64,000 bases of DNA from Pyrinomonadaceae bacterium (GCA_019694355.1 JAIBCB010000001.1:124001-188000); one strand, 5' to 3'; counted from the first letter of the stretch, positions 50,809 through 60,858 are shown. Translations and numbers: made by a program. Notes: generated from the letters alone by a model not told the origin.

Positions 50809-52467
50809 ATGTTTACAAAGCTTAGAAAATCGATCCGCAAGATCGCGGGCGGCCTGGCCATCGGTGCGATGGCCGTTCTCGGTATCTGGTCCGCGGCCGA
50901 CACGAATGCAACGTCGGCACCATCAAACGTCGGCAGTCCCTTTCTTTATGATAACGCCCCGCTACCGAGCGGACCCACGACCGAGAGCGGTGTCGCCGCT
51001 CCGACCGGTACGCAATGGAGCGAACTCCAGCATGACACCGGCAATACGACCGAGGCGAACACGACCCTTGGAACGAGTTGTTCCTTGACCACAACGGTGT
51101 TCCGATGTGCTGATGATTTTACAGTCCCGGCCGGTCAAACATGGACTGTCGATCAGGTTGTGACGTTTGCATACCAGACCGGCTTTTCTGGTGCGAGCAG
51201 TCCGATCCTCTCGGCAACTCTTCAGATATGGAATGGACGTCCGGGTGATGCCGGCGCGTCGATCATTTTCGGTGATACGACGACGAATCGTCTCGCAGCC
51301 TCAACGGATGCGCACGTTTATCGGATAGGCGGCACTGTAGTGCCAGCTCCCACGACGCCGGGAACCACGCGGATGGTTTGGCAGAACAACATCTCGGTAA
51401 GTCCGGCACAGGTTCTCGGCCCCGGCACGTATTGGGTTGATTTTCAAACGGCCGTAGCGGCAAATGCAGCTCACTTCGCACCGCTTGGTACGGTAGTTGG
51501 AAGCCGCACGCAGCCCGGCTGGAATGCTCGGCAGTGGAACGGAACCGCCTGGGGCGATGCTCTTGATGCCGGAAATCCGGCATCGGCTCCGGATGTTGCG
51601 ATGGATTTCCCGTTCAAGCTTGTCGGTACTGCCTCGATTGTCCCGACGGCAACGTCAAGGGCTGACTTCGATGGCGACGGCAAGACGGACGTTGCTGTCT
51701 ATCGCCCGAGCGAAGGCAATTGGTATCGTCAAACGGGCGGCGGCTTTAGCGCGATTCATTGGGGCATCGAAACGGACGTTCTTGCACCGGCCGACTACGA
51801 TGACGATGGCAAGGCAGATGTAGCGGTCTTCCGAGCGAACGATACGGAGGGAGCAGCAGACTTCTATATCCTTAATAGCTCGGATTCGACCTTGAGAGGA
51901 TACGCTTGGGGGTCGACCGGAGATGTTCCGACCGTCGGCGATTTTGACGGCGACGGCAAGGCCGATGTCGCGGTCTATCGCTCGTCCGAGTCGAACTTCT
52001 ACATTCTTGGCAGCACTAGCGGCCTGGTCGTTACGAATGTTCCCGGTACTACGCCTGTCATCGGCGATTACGATAATGACGGCAAGTCCGATGCGATCAC
52101 TTACACTAACGGCACGTGGGCCGGACCGCTTTCGGGCGGCGGTGTGCTCTCGGGTGTGCTCGGTGCAGCCGGCGACATTCCCGTCCAGGGCGATTTCGAC
52201 GGAGATTCGAAGACCGACATCGCGGTTTTCCGTCCGTCGGATGGTACTTGGTATATCGTGAGAAGCAGTGATTCTCAGACCTCGGTCTTCCAGTTCGGAG
52301 CGTCGGGTGATGTTCCCGTTCCGGGCGACTACGACGGAGACGGTAAGGAAGACATCGCGATCTACCGCGGTGGTACCTGGTGGATAAACCGCTCTACCGC
52401 TGGACTTACGGTCGTGCCATTCGGCCTGGCTTCCGACAAGCCGGTGCCGGCCTCGGCTAATCCGTAA
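50809..52467 (+). CDS. Secreted jelly-roll plus FG-GAP/VCBS repeat protein
   Basis: This 552-residue protein has a signal peptide (KIAGGLAIGAMAVLGIWSA), an N-terminal beta-sandwich (about 45-270) and six FG-GAP-like repeats (about 285-545), each with a calcium loop such as DFDGDGKTDVAVYR, DYDDDGKADVAVFR or DYDGDGKEDIAIYR. The repeats probably fold as a calcium-bound beta-propeller at the cell surface. Role unknown; adhesion is usual for the class. Start: ATG at 50809, 6 nt after AAGGAG; an ATG at 50806 is too close. It has its own flanking terminators. Confidence 0.87.
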   Translation: MFTKLRKSIRKIAGGLAIGAMAVLGIWSAADTNATSAPSNVGSPFLYDNAPLPSGPTTESGVAAPTGTQWSELQHDTGNTTEANTTLGTSCSLTTTVFRCADDFTVPAGQTWTVDQVVTFAYQTGFSGASSPILSATLQIWNGRPGDAGASIIFGDTTTNRLAASTDAHVYRIGGTVVPAPTTPGTTRMVWQNNISVSPAQVLGPGTYWVDFQTAVAANAAHFAPLGTVVGSRTQPGWNARQWNGTAWGDALDAGNPASAPDVAMDFPFKLVGTASIVPTATSRADFDGDGKTDVAVYRPSEGNWYRQTGGGFSAIHWGIETDVLAPADYDDDGKADVAVFRANDTEGAADFYILNSSDSTLRGYAWGSTGDVPTVGDFDGDGKADVAVYRSSESNFYILGSTSGLVVTNVPGTTPVIGDYDNDGKSDAITYTNGTWAGPLSGGGVLSGVLGAAGDIPVQGDFDGDSKTDIAVFRPSDGTWYIVRSSDSQTSVFQFGASGDVPVPGDYDGDGKEDIAIYRGGTWWINRSTAGLTVVPFGLASDKPVPASANP

Positions 52468-52492
52468 CGTCAAAGACCGCAAGGCTAGGTAA

Positions 52493-52523
52493 GGAAAAGG
52501 CTGTCCGCGAGGGCAGCCTTTTC
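52493..52523 (+). terminator. Rho-independent terminator after the FG-GAP gene
   Basis: GAAAAGGCTG pairs with CAGCCTTTTC around a short loop, 26 bp past the stop. Confidence 0.8.
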
Positions 52524-52620
52524 ATATTGTCCAAGGGGCTGTGAAACCAAGCCCAAAGTTGCTTACAAGCCTGTTTCTTGGCATAATTCCTATTTTGATT
52601 TTCTTCTGATCGTAACGATT

Positions 52621-53595
52621 ATGAGCGATATTTTAGTATTCATCGAACACAAGGATTGTGTATTGAACAAAGCTTCTATCGAGGCAATAGCGGCGGCCCA
52701 AAAGATCGGGAGCGATCTTGGGATCAAGGCGTCGGCCGTTATTTTCTGTGATAAAGAGTGTCCGATATCAGGCGAGATCGCAGGCTACGATCTGGAGAAA
52801 GTGATCGTTGCTAAGAACGAAAAGCTTGCGCAATACACACCGGACGCTTATGCTGATGCCCTTTCGGAAATCATTGAAGCCGAAAAGCCAAAGTATGTCG
52901 TGATGTCGCACACATACCAGGTGCGCGATTTTGCCCCGAAGGTCGCCGCACGCGTCGGACGCGAACTTGTTGGCGATTGCATTCGATATCGCGTCGATGG
53001 CGGCAAGCTCGTCCTTACGCGTCGCATTTTCCTCGGCAAACTCGATGCCGATGTTTCACTTGGCGGTGACGCTCCGTATTTTGTAACGTTTCAGTCCGGT
53101 GCTTTCCGCTCGGATGATGCGGCTGCCGGAACTGCTCAGGTCGAGAGTCGGGACGTGAGCGTCGGCGCGGTCAGAATGACCTCGGAAGCTGCTTTTCAGG
53201 AAGCGAAAGCCTCGGTCGATCTTTCGAAATCCAACGTCATTGTCGCGATCGGCCGCGGCATCAAGTCTCAAGAGAACATCGCTCTTGCCGAAAAGCTTGC
53301 CGAAGTCCTCGGCGGAGACCTTGCGGCTTCACGCCCGATCTGCGATTCCGACTGGCTGCCGATCGACCGCCAGATCGGTTCATCTGGTCAGACAGTCGCA
53401 CCAAAGCTTTATTTGGCTCTCGGCATTTCAGGCGCCATCCAGCACATCGTCGGGATGAAGAACTCGGGCACCATCGTTGCCATCAACAAGGATGCCGAAG
53501 CTCCGATCTTCGATATCGCCGATTATGGCATCGTGGGCGATCTGTTCGAGGCAGTGCCGGTTTTGATCGAAGAAGTCCAGAAAGCAAAAGCGTAA
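52621..53595 (+). CDS. etfA: Electron transfer flavoprotein alpha subunit
   Basis: This 324-residue subunit has the N-terminal EtfA domain and the C-terminal FAD-binding domain with [20 protein letters not shown], then [41 protein letters not shown] and [19 protein letters not shown]. It binds FAD and pairs with EtfB. It is preceded by a terminator, so it likely has its own promoter in the 150-bp gap; I see no strong one. Confidence 0.95.
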   Translation: MSDILVFIEHKDCVLNKASIEAIAAAQKIGSDLGIKASAVIFCDKECPISGEIAGYDLEKVIVAKNEKLAQYTPDAYADALSEIIEAEKPKYVVMSHTYQVRDFAPKVAARVGRELVGDCIRYRVDGGKLVLTRRIFLGKLDADVSLGGDAPYFVTFQSGAFRSDDAAAGTAQVESRDVSVGAVRMTSEAAFQEAKASVDLSKSNVIVAIGRGIKSQENIALAEKLAEVLGGDLAASRPICDSDWLPIDRQIGSSGQTVAPKLYLALGISGAIQHIVGMKNSGTIVAINKDAEAPIFDIADYGIVGDLFEAVPVLIEEVQKAKA

Positions 53596-53630
53596 AGGAC
53601 CTTTCGCGATACCGCGAAGTAGGAAGACAA

Positions 53631-53690
53631 TTTGGCCGCGAATTCACGAATTTGGAAAGATCTGATTCGTGAGTCCGCGGCCAAACTTTT
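53631..53690. terminator. Long hairpin terminator between etfA and the converging SRPBCC gene
   Basis: TTTGGCCGCG and ACGAAT on the left (53631-53651) pair with ATTCGT and CGCGGCCAAA (53665-53685), followed by TTTTATT. It can serve etfA and, in the other direction, the minus-strand gene ending at 53722. Confidence 0.75.
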
Positions 53691-53721
53691 ATTGGACCTA
53701 AAGTCCGTGAATTACTAAAGC

Positions 53722-54222
53722 TCAAGCCGTTCCGGCCAGGTCCTTCATCGATCTGAGCAGGTGGTCGAGCTTTTCGTAGCCCTCATTAACGCCGCGTTCC
53801 ATTCCGGACTGCAGCATCCCGTCGCGATCTTCGATCGACTGAAAGACCGACTGATGATTTATCCTCGATCTTCCACCCGGGAGTTCTTCGAATCGTGTGG
53901 TCCCAAGGATCACGTGGCCTTTCTCAGGGAGCCCGTCGAACTCGAACGTTCCGATGATCCGTTCATTCGCGAGCACCTCGTGATATACGCCGTGAAATGC
54001 AAATTCATGGCCATCCCGTTCGTGAATGAAGCAATATGAACCGCCGTCGATCACTTCCATTTTCTTGATCGTCATTGTCAGGTCATTCGGCCCGACCCAT
54101 TTCGCATAGAGTTCCGGCTCGGTGTAGGCGCGAAATACTAGTTCCCGCGGTGCATCGAACTCGCGGATGATAAAGAGTTCCTGTTTGTCCGGTTCGGCCT
54201 TGATCTCTGTTCTATTCGCCAT
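53722..54222 (-). CDS. SRPBCC/AHSA1-family protein
   Basis: This 166-residue protein has the AHSA1-like pattern: FIIREFDAPRELVFRAYTEPELYAKWVGP near the start and a long C-terminal helix (GMERGVNEGYEKLDHLL). Such proteins are usually encoded beside an ArsR-type repressor, as here; their ligand is unknown. The ATG at 54222 shares a base with the ArsR stop, so translation is coupled. GGAG lies upstream. Confidence 0.87.
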   Translation of the reverse strand: MANRTEIKAEPDKQELFIIREFDAPRELVFRAYTEPELYAKWVGPNDLTMTIKKMEVIDGGSYCFIHERDGHEFAFHGVYHEVLANERIIGTFEFDGLPEKGHVILGTTRFEELPGGRSRINHQSVFQSIEDRDGMLQSGMERGVNEGYEKLDHLLRSMKDLAGTA

Positions 54223-54569
54223 TATTTTTCTCCTGAAGGTTTCGTTTTCTCTGTTTCCAACAGAGCATCTAGTCGGGAGAATGCTTCGTCGGTCCTCTGC
54301 GTGAATCTCTTGACCCAGACTTCGAATTCGGCGATCTTTTCGGCGTTCAATGTATAGATCCGCTGCTGTTTTCGCTTTTCGACGTCCACAAGTCCGGCCT
54401 CTCTCAGCACCTTGAGATGCTGGGAAACGGCAGCGTGCGTTGTGCCAAACTTCAAGTAAATATCGGTTGCCGCAAGTGCACCGCAGGCTACAAGCAGTTC
54501 GAGTATCTTTCTCCGATTTGGCTCCGCTATCGCGGTGAACACATCCACGATTTCAGATAATACAGTCAT
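54222..54569 (-). CDS. ArsR-family transcriptional regulator
   Basis: This 115-residue winged-helix protein has IAEPNRRKILELLVACGALA and the recognition region THAAVSQHLKVLREAGLVDVEKRKQQRIYTL. No metal-binding cysteine motif is in the usual alpha-3 place, so it is not an evident arsenic sensor. It likely represses its own operon with the SRPBCC gene. An AT-rich palindrome lies just upstream of its start. Confidence 0.9.
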   Translation of the reverse strand: MTVLSEIVDVFTAIAEPNRRKILELLVACGALAATDIYLKFGTTHAAVSQHLKVLREAGLVDVEKRKQQRIYTLNAEKIAEFEVWVKRFTQRTDEAFSRLDALLETEKTKPSGEK

Positions 54570-54571
54570 TG

Positions 54572-54581
54572 CTTAATTAAG
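54572..54581. promoter_or_regulatory. Palindrome upstream of the ArsR gene, possible operator
   Basis: CTTAATTAAG is a perfect 10-bp palindrome 2 bp before the arsR-type start codon. Position suits autorepression. Confidence 0.35.
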
Positions 54582-54637
54582 TCAAGAGTAAAATAGAGTC
54601 CAGATGAAATTTTCCGGATGCTGGGTCGCCATAGTCG

Positions 54638-54672
54638 CAAAAAGACCCGGCCGCAAATGCAGCCGGGACCTT
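54638..54672 (-). terminator. Rho-independent terminator of sucD
   Basis: On the minus strand GGTCCCGGCTGC pairs (one mismatch) with GCGGCCGGGTC around ATTT, followed by TTTTT. Confidence 0.75.
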
Positions 54673-54704
54673 CTGATGTATTAGATTGTGCGGCCTTTTT
54701 CGGT

Positions 54705-55589
54705 CTATGCAGCGGCTTTTGAGCCGAGGACATCAACGATCGCCTGGCCGATGTCGGCAGGTGAATTGACCACGCGAATACCTGCTTCCTCAAGAGCTTT
54801 CATCTTCTCTGAAGCCGTTCCTTTGCCTCCGGAAATGATCGCACCTGCGTGGCCCATACGGCGTCCGGGAGGTGCGGTCTGACCCGCGATGAATGCAACG
54901 ATCGGCTTCGAGACATTCGCTTTTGCAAAAGCGGCCGCATCTTCCTCGGCAGTGCCGCCGATCTCGCCGATCATCACGATAGCGTCGGTCTCGTTGTCTG
55001 CTTCAAAAAGGCGTAGTGCGTCGGTATGCGTCGTGCCGATGATCGGGTCGCCGCCAATTCCGATGGCGGTCGATTGTCCGAGGCCAAGTGCGGTAAGTTG
55101 GCCGACAGCTTCGTAAGTGAGCGTGCCGGAGCGGGAAACGACGCCGATGCGGCCTTCCTTGTGAATGTGGCCGGGCATAATTCCTACCTTGCATTTTCCG
55201 GGCGAGATGATGCCGGGGCAGTTCGGGCCAATAAGGCGTGTATCGCGATCTTTGAGGTATTCGTTGGCCTTGACCATGTCAGCAACAGGAATGCCTTCGG
55301 TGATGCAGACGACAAGCGGAAGGCCTGCATTTGCAGCCTCCATTATCGCGTCGGCAGCAAATGCGGGAGGTACATAGATCACCGAAACATTGGCTCCGGT
55401 CTCGTTGACGGCGTCTGCAACGGTGTTGAAGACAGGCACGCCTTCGTGTGTGCTGCCACCCTTGCCCGGCGTTACGCCCGCGACGACATTCGTCCCATAT
55501 TCACGCATCTGCAGCATATGGAACGTGCCTTCTTTTCCTGTAATTCCTTGGACGAGCAGGCGTGTATTTTTATCGACTAAGATACTCAA
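54705..55589 (-). CDS. sucD: Succinyl-CoA synthetase alpha subunit
   Basis: This 294-residue subunit binds CoA and carries the phosphohistidine. Motifs: [11 protein letters not shown] (CoA binding), [42 protein letters not shown] and the active His in [13 protein letters not shown]. It works in the TCA cycle with SucC, which is not adjacent. Start: TTG at 55589, supported by AAGGAG 10 nt upstream. It stands alone with its own terminator. Confidence 0.95.
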   Translation of the reverse strand: MSILVDKNTRLLVQGITGKEGTFHMLQMREYGTNVVAGVTPGKGGSTHEGVPVFNTVADAVNETGANVSVIYVPPAFAADAIMEAANAGLPLVVCITEGIPVADMVKANEYLKDRDTRLIGPNCPGIISPGKCKVGIMPGHIHKEGRIGVVSRSGTLTYEAVGQLTALGLGQSTAIGIGGDPIIGTTHTDALRLFEADNETDAIVMIGEIGGTAEEDAAAFAKANVSKPIVAFIAGQTAPPGRRMGHAGAIISGGKGTASEKMKALEEAGIRVVNSPADIGQAIVDVLGSKAAA

Positions 55590-55780
55590 TTTCGAATAGC
55601 TCCTTGAAGATCAAATGTGTAAAAAACAATGCTCGAGTATAGCACATCGGCATCGAAATCCGCGTGATCACCGGTGGTTTGAGATTCAACGGAACTTTGG
55701 CCCCCGGCGAATCGTTCTAAATAGCAGGCTTTGGCCAAAGAAAGAACTCCTTCAGACAGATCTGGTCACGGACGCGACTT

Positions 55781-57025
55781 ATGAGAGACGTTTACTCATT
55801 TTATACCGACGCTTTCATCATCGCGTTGAAATCGATCCTCGAACACAAACTTCGGGCATTTCTTACGCTGATCGGGATCATTATCGGCGTTGCGGCCGTC
55901 GTTGTTGTCGGAGCGAGCATTTCGGGGCTGAAAACCTACGTCATTGACCGCGTCTCTAAGGTGCTCGGGTCGGAGCACTTTATGGTCACGCGAATGGCGT
56001 CAACGGGCCGAATGTCAGACGAGGAGTACGAAAAGAAGAATCGACGCAACAAACGCGTTACGTGGCGCGAATTCCAGTACATTCGCGAGAATTGCCAAAC
56101 CTGTTCATACGTCGGAGCGCAAGCGGGTGATAACGCGGACCTCGATATGAACGGAGTCGAGATGCCGTCGGTCTCGATCCGAGGCGTCACGCCCGAGATG
56201 GCCGAGATCGAGGACAAAGAACTCGAAGAAGGCCGATTCATCACGGTGGATGAGCTCAATCGGGCCGCATCTGTTGCGGTAATCGGAGCGGATGTTCGGG
56301 ATAAATACTTTCCTGTTGGTTCGGCTCTCGGGAAAGAGGTAAAACTTCGCGGAGTTCCGTTGACCGTGATCGGTGTCGAGAAGGCTCGCGGCTCCTTTAT
56401 GGGTTCGCCGATGGATCGGCTGATGTATATTCCGATCACCCTCCACACCCAGATATTCAATCGCGACGGCGGCATTCAGGTGCATGCGAATACGATAGAT
56501 CGCGAGAAGTTCCCCGATGCGATGGAAGAAGTTACTGTCTTGCTTCGGAATTATCGGAAACTTACCGGCAGCGAAGAGGACACGTTCAGCCTTGTGAACA
56601 CCGACGAGTTCAATTCGCAGATGGATCAGTTCACGGGTGCGATCGCTGCCGTTGTCGTGCCGATCACGATGATCATTCTTGTCGTCGGCGGCATCGTCGT
56701 GATGAACATTATGCTCGTTTCGGTAACGGAACGAACCTTTGAAGTGGGATTGAGAAAGGCTCTCGGAGCATCACGGAAGCAGATACTGCTTCAGTTCCTG
56801 ATCGAATCGGCATTGCTTTGTATTTGCGGCGGATTAGCGGGCCTGGTGCTGGCTGTCGGTGTTGTCCAGCTGATAACGATCCTCGCAGGAATGACGATGA
56901 CGATCACGCCGGGCTACATAATTCTTTCGATCGTGGTGTCGAGTTCGATCGGAATTATTGCGGGCCTGTATCCGGCCTGGAAGGCCTCGAAACTCGACCC
57001 GATAGTTGCCCTAACGCAGGCTTAA
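55781..57025 (+). CDS. MacB/FtsX-type ABC transporter permease
   Basis: This 414-residue protein has one N-terminal helix (ALKSILEHKLRAFLTLIGIIIG), a large periplasmic domain of about 220 residues and three C-terminal helices with the family motif GGIVVMNIMLVSVTERTFEVGLRKALGA. It would work with an ATPase to move substrates or apply mechanical force at the envelope. Another permease of the same family starts 12 bp downstream. No ATPase or membrane fusion gene is beside them. Confidence 0.9.
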   Translation: MRDVYSFYTDAFIIALKSILEHKLRAFLTLIGIIIGVAAVVVVGASISGLKTYVIDRVSKVLGSEHFMVTRMASTGRMSDEEYEKKNRRNKRVTWREFQYIRENCQTCSYVGAQAGDNADLDMNGVEMPSVSIRGVTPEMAEIEDKELEEGRFITVDELNRAASVAVIGADVRDKYFPVGSALGKEVKLRGVPLTVIGVEKARGSFMGSPMDRLMYIPITLHTQIFNRDGGIQVHANTIDREKFPDAMEEVTVLLRNYRKLTGSEEDTFSLVNTDEFNSQMDQFTGAIAAVVVPITMIILVVGGIVVMNIMLVSVTERTFEVGLRKALGASRKQILLQFLIESALLCICGGLAGLVLAVGVVQLITILAGMTMTITPGYIILSIVVSSSIGIIAGLYPAWKASKLDPIVALTQA

Positions 57026-57037
57026 CAGGATATTTTT

Positions 57038-58303
57038 ATGCGGCTTACGACATCTTTACCACGTGAAGTTCTGCGGATGGCGATGGATTCCGTCCTGTCG
57101 CATAAGTTCAGGTCCGCGCTCACTGTGCTCGGTATCGTCGTCGGCATCATCACGGCGATCGTGGTCGCGTCGCTTTTGACCGGAATGCGGAACTCGATCG
57201 TTTCGATCGTCGAGGAATACGGCAGTAACAATATCGAGATCTATCACCTGTCGTCTGGGTTTGACGAGCCGAGCCGCGACGAACGCAATCGCAAGCCGCT
57301 GACCGATGCAGATGCCGAAGCGATCCTTGCGCAGTCGCCGTCGGTCATCGATCTGACAAAGATCGCCCCAAATATCGGTTCATTCAACGGCAATTTTAAC
57401 GACAACCTCGTTTACGAGGGCAAAAATTATCGCTGGGCACTGACCGACGGTGTGGAGCCGAACTATGCTCAGATCTCGAATCTCGTTCTTCGAGCGGGTC
57501 GGTTCATCACCGAAGCGGATAATGTTCAGCGGCGCAACGTACTCGTGATCGGCGTCAACTGTGCCGAAGCTCTTTTTCCGGATCACGAAGAAGAAGCTGT
57601 GGGAAGGGTCGTGCGTATGAACGGCGAGACCTGGGAGATCATCGGCGTGATCGAGAAGCGGAAAGCCGGATTCCTGGGTGAAAACCCGGAAGACCGAAAA
57701 GTACTTTTGCCTTTTCGCACGGCCCGAAAGGCGGCTCCGGAAAGGGAAGAACTGCGGATCATTGCCCAAACAAAACCGGGCGAACTTAACCTCGCGGTTG
57801 ACGATGTCGAAAGCATAATGCGAAAACGCCGCGGCCTAAAGGTCGGTGAGGCCGATAATTTCGATATTCAGACGGCCGAGGAGATGATCGCTCAGTTCGA
57901 CGGCATCATCGGCGGAGTTGGGATCGCGGCCATCGCGATCTCGTGTCTCGGGCTTCTCGTCGGCGGAATCGGCGTAATGAACATAATGCTCGTCTCGGTG
58001 ACCGAGCGAACAAAGGAGATCGGGATCAGAAAGGCTCTTGGGGCGACGCGATCCGCGATCGTTCTGCAGTTTCTGCTTGAAGCGATGACGCTCACATTCT
58101 TCGGCGGCATCATCGGGATCGTGCTCGCGGTCGGTATTAGTTCCTTGATCGTGCTCGTGATCCCGTCATTGCCCGCTCAGGTGCCGCTTTGGGCCATCAT
58201 TACGGGCATCGCTACTTCGATCGGCGTCGGATTGATCTTCGGTGTCCTGCCCGCAAGAAAGGCCGCAAAACTCGATCCGATCGAGTGCTTGAGGTACGAG
58301 TGA
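57038..58303 (+). CDS. MacB/FtsX-type ABC transporter permease, second copy
   Basis: This 421-residue protein shares layout and motifs with the gene just upstream: SVLSHKFRSALTVLGIVVG at the start, a periplasmic domain, and GGIGVMNIMLVSVTERTKEIGIRKALGA. The pair likely forms a heterodimeric permease. The two are clearly diverged, so the duplication is old. GGATATTTTT lies before the ATG. The partner ATPase must be encoded elsewhere. Confidence 0.9.
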   Translation: MRLTTSLPREVLRMAMDSVLSHKFRSALTVLGIVVGIITAIVVASLLTGMRNSIVSIVEEYGSNNIEIYHLSSGFDEPSRDERNRKPLTDADAEAILAQSPSVIDLTKIAPNIGSFNGNFNDNLVYEGKNYRWALTDGVEPNYAQISNLVLRAGRFITEADNVQRRNVLVIGVNCAEALFPDHEEEAVGRVVRMNGETWEIIGVIEKRKAGFLGENPEDRKVLLPFRTARKAAPEREELRIIAQTKPGELNLAVDDVESIMRKRRGLKVGEADNFDIQTAEEMIAQFDGIIGGVGIAAIAISCLGLLVGGIGVMNIMLVSVTERTKEIGIRKALGATRSAIVLQFLLEAMTLTFFGGIIGIVLAVGISSLIVLVIPSLPAQVPLWAIITGIATSIGVGLIFGVLPARKAAKLDPIECLRYE

Positions 58304-58413
58304 TGCAGGATAGGAGATTTGCCGGAGCGAACAGGTCAAAACGGCGACGCATTTGGCCTTATTTTGAACCAAGCGCCTTCCATCATGTTCGTAGCTGCTT
58401 CTCCCTTTATTTT

Positions 58414-59409
58414 CTAATAGATATAGAATGCATACTCGACCGTTTTGATCGTGTTTACAGGTACGCCGTTCCTCCGCGCAGGAAGGAAAGCCATTTTTCT
58501 TGCAGCATCGATCGCAGCCTCAGTCAAACCGAATTTTAGAGACTCTTTTACTTCGATATTTCCGACCATTCCGTTTGCTTGAAAAGTTGCTCTAAGTACA
58601 ACTTTACCCTGCTCCATCCTCCTTCGAGCAAGATCTGTGTATCCGGGCTTGGGCCTAGTGATCACGACCATCAAATCAGGATTGGGAGTTTTAGAAGGCG
58701 TGCCCATTTGCTTTGGAGGCGATGCGGGATCAGCCGGCTTTTTCTCTTCCGAAGGAGTTTCTTTGTTTGCGGTCAATATATCACCTATGATCGCGGTATT
58801 TCCCTTGTCGATCTTTGTACCGATTGACCCATCTAATTTGATCGAGGAGACAAACTCATTCGCCTTGACTTTCGCGGCGTCACGAAAGGTCATGGTCGCC
58901 TCGACCCAAGCATGCGTTTTTGTGTCATAGAGCACATATGTGATTCGAGTGCTGCCTGAGCCTTCCCATTTAAGCTCTTTTGCCTGCATCTGTCCGCGCT
59001 CGACTTCGCTTACTATCGTTGCCCCGTCCCGTCCCCTTCTGGCCAGCGACTTTTTGAAGGATGACGCACCAAAAAACGATGTGCTCGCACAGTTAAATTT
59101 GTCCTCTTCTTTTCCGCGACTAAAGATATTGATTTCGTAAATGACTTCGTCAGAATAAGCCGTCATTGACTCGGTCGCTAACTCGTTGCACCTGTCCTCT
59201 GTTTCCCCCCATACAGGTCGCTTCGGGAAGACGGCCGATATATTTGAGTTGTTCGCTCGATATGCCTGCCAATTCGCGGCTTCGCCATTGATCAACGCTG
59301 GGGCGGGTGTTGGCGCCGGCTTTTTTGTCTGACCCGTCGCAAGACCTGCGAACGAAACCACGGATAACAACAAAGCGGCAACAAAAGCGGCATGTTTCTT
59401 TACGGCCAT
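58414..59409 (-). CDS. Exported protein with a C-terminal TonB-like domain
   Basis: This 331-residue protein has an N-terminal signal (AAFVAALLLSVVSFAGLATGQ), a Pro/Ala stretch, a central domain of about 180 residues of unknown type, a Lys/Pro linker and a C-terminal TonB-like domain (GKVVLRATFQANGMVGNIEV, then AIDAARKMAFLPARRNGVPV). Energy-transducing TonB proteins keep an uncleaved anchor and meet ExbB/ExbD; here the hydrophobic segment looks cleavable, so it may be periplasmic. Start: ATG at 59409 with AAGGAAG. Confidence 0.82.
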   Translation of the reverse strand: MAVKKHAAFVAALLLSVVSFAGLATGQTKKPAPTPAPALINGEAANWQAYRANNSNISAVFPKRPVWGETEDRCNELATESMTAYSDEVIYEINIFSRGKEEDKFNCASTSFFGASSFKKSLARRGRDGATIVSEVERGQMQAKELKWEGSGSTRITYVLYDTKTHAWVEATMTFRDAAKVKANEFVSSIKLDGSIGTKIDKGNTAIIGDILTANKETPSEEKKPADPASPPKQMGTPSKTPNPDLMVVITRPKPGYTDLARRRMEQGKVVLRATFQANGMVGNIEVKESLKFGLTEAAIDAARKMAFLPARRNGVPVNTIKTVEYAFYIY

Positions 59410-59454
59410 ATATCTTCCTTTTTGGTCTTTTCTGGTTCTATCTTTTCGTGAGAC

Positions 59455-60858
59455 TCAAACTAGCTCATAGACCTCTTCAAAATGCGGAACTTCAACCGGC
59501 CAGCCGAATTTGTCGCGGATGTGCTGTGCCATCGCGGCGGCGGCGTCAGGTTCGCCGTGTGTGGTGAAGATCATTTTTAGTGCTGACGGCAAACCGCTGA
59601 GCCATCGCAGCACGCCTTTCCAATCTGCGTGGGCAGAAAAACCGTCGATGCTCTCGACCGTACAGTTGACCTTGACCTGCGTCTTCATGATTCTGACCTC
59701 GCGTTCGCCGTCCTGGATGCGTCGTCCGGTCGTTCCTGCGGCCTGAAAGCCGACAAAGATGACGGTCGCCTTTTCGTCAGGCAAAATGCGGATCGCATGA
59801 TGAAGTACGCGGCCTCCGGAGATCATACCCGAAGCAGAAATAATGATCCGCGGGCCTCGCATATCGTTGATCCGCTTGGATTCATCGCGCGTCGATGCCG
59901 TCTGCATTGACCCGGTGCGCAGCGGATGGCGTTTTTGCGCAAGGATGGATGTGTATTCTTCGTCGTGTTCCTCGGCAAAGCGGTTGTAGATCTGCGTTGC
60001 TTGCGCCGCCATCGGAGAGTCAACGATGACCGGAAGGATCGGGATCTTGCCGGCATCCTCCAACTCACGGATGAGATAAAGGATCTCCTGCGTGCGTCCG
60101 ACCGCAAACGCCGGGATCAAGATCGGCCCTTTACGATGAACCGCCTCATTGATTATCCGCGCAAGCTTTTCGCCGGGATCCACGTCTGCATGCAGGCGGT
60201 CGCCATAGGTCGATTCGCACATCATATAATCGCAGGCCGGCGGCGTTGCAGGGTCTTTTAGGATCGGCTGGTCATAGTGTCCCAGATCACCCGAGAAGAG
60301 GAACTTGATCGAGCTTCCGTCAGGCCTTGCGTTCTCCATCTCGACGAGTACAAGGCTTGATCCCATAATGTGTCCGGCAACGAGGAAGCTCGCCTTCACG
60401 CCGTCGCAGATGTCCACCTGCTTTCCGTCATTGTGGTAAAGCTGCAGAAGGTCGAGGGCGGCACGTGCGTCGTCTTCGTCATAGAGGGGAAGTGCGGGCG
60501 AATGAGAGGTCAGGGCGTGTCGGTTGCGATAATCGGCCTCTTCTTCCTGAAGCCGTGCCGAGTCTGTCAAAAGTACGCGCATCAGGTCGCCGGTCGGCTT
60601 TGTCGTGATCACCGGGCCGTTGAATCCGAGCTTTACGATCCGAGGCAGAAAGCCGGTGTGATCGATGTGCGCGTGCGTGATGATGATGGCATCGAGTTCC
60701 TTCGGGTCGAACGGGAGCGGCTGCCAATTCCGCTCGCGTAGTTCTTTCAGTCCCTGAAAGAGGCCGCAATCGACGAGAACCTTTTTGCCGTTATGCTGCA
60801 GGAGATATTTGGAACCCGTAACGGTTCCGACGCCGCCGAAAAATGAAACGCTTGTCAT
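59455..60858 (-). CDS. MBL-fold beta-CASP RNA nuclease
   Basis: This 467-residue protein has the metallo-beta-lactamase zinc motif THAHIDHTGFLPRI, later ligands (LVAGHIMGSS, LFSGDLGHYD), and the beta-CASP and RMMBL parts with ISASGMISGGRVLHH and GFSAHADWKGVL. It resembles bacterial and archaeal CPSF-like RNases that process RNA. Length and motif order are normal for that group. Start: ATG at 60858. Confidence 0.92.
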   Translation of the reverse strand: MTSVSFFGGVGTVTGSKYLLQHNGKKVLVDCGLFQGLKELRERNWQPLPFDPKELDAIIITHAHIDHTGFLPRIVKLGFNGPVITTKPTGDLMRVLLTDSARLQEEEADYRNRHALTSHSPALPLYDEDDARAALDLLQLYHNDGKQVDICDGVKASFLVAGHIMGSSLVLVEMENARPDGSSIKFLFSGDLGHYDQPILKDPATPPACDYMMCESTYGDRLHADVDPGEKLARIINEAVHRKGPILIPAFAVGRTQEILYLIRELEDAGKIPILPVIVDSPMAAQATQIYNRFAEEHDEEYTSILAQKRHPLRTGSMQTASTRDESKRINDMRGPRIIISASGMISGGRVLHHAIRILPDEKATVIFVGFQAAGTTGRRIQDGEREVRIMKTQVKVNCTVESIDGFSAHADWKGVLRWLSGLPSALKMIFTTHGEPDAAAAMAQHIRDKFGWPVEVPHFEEVYELV

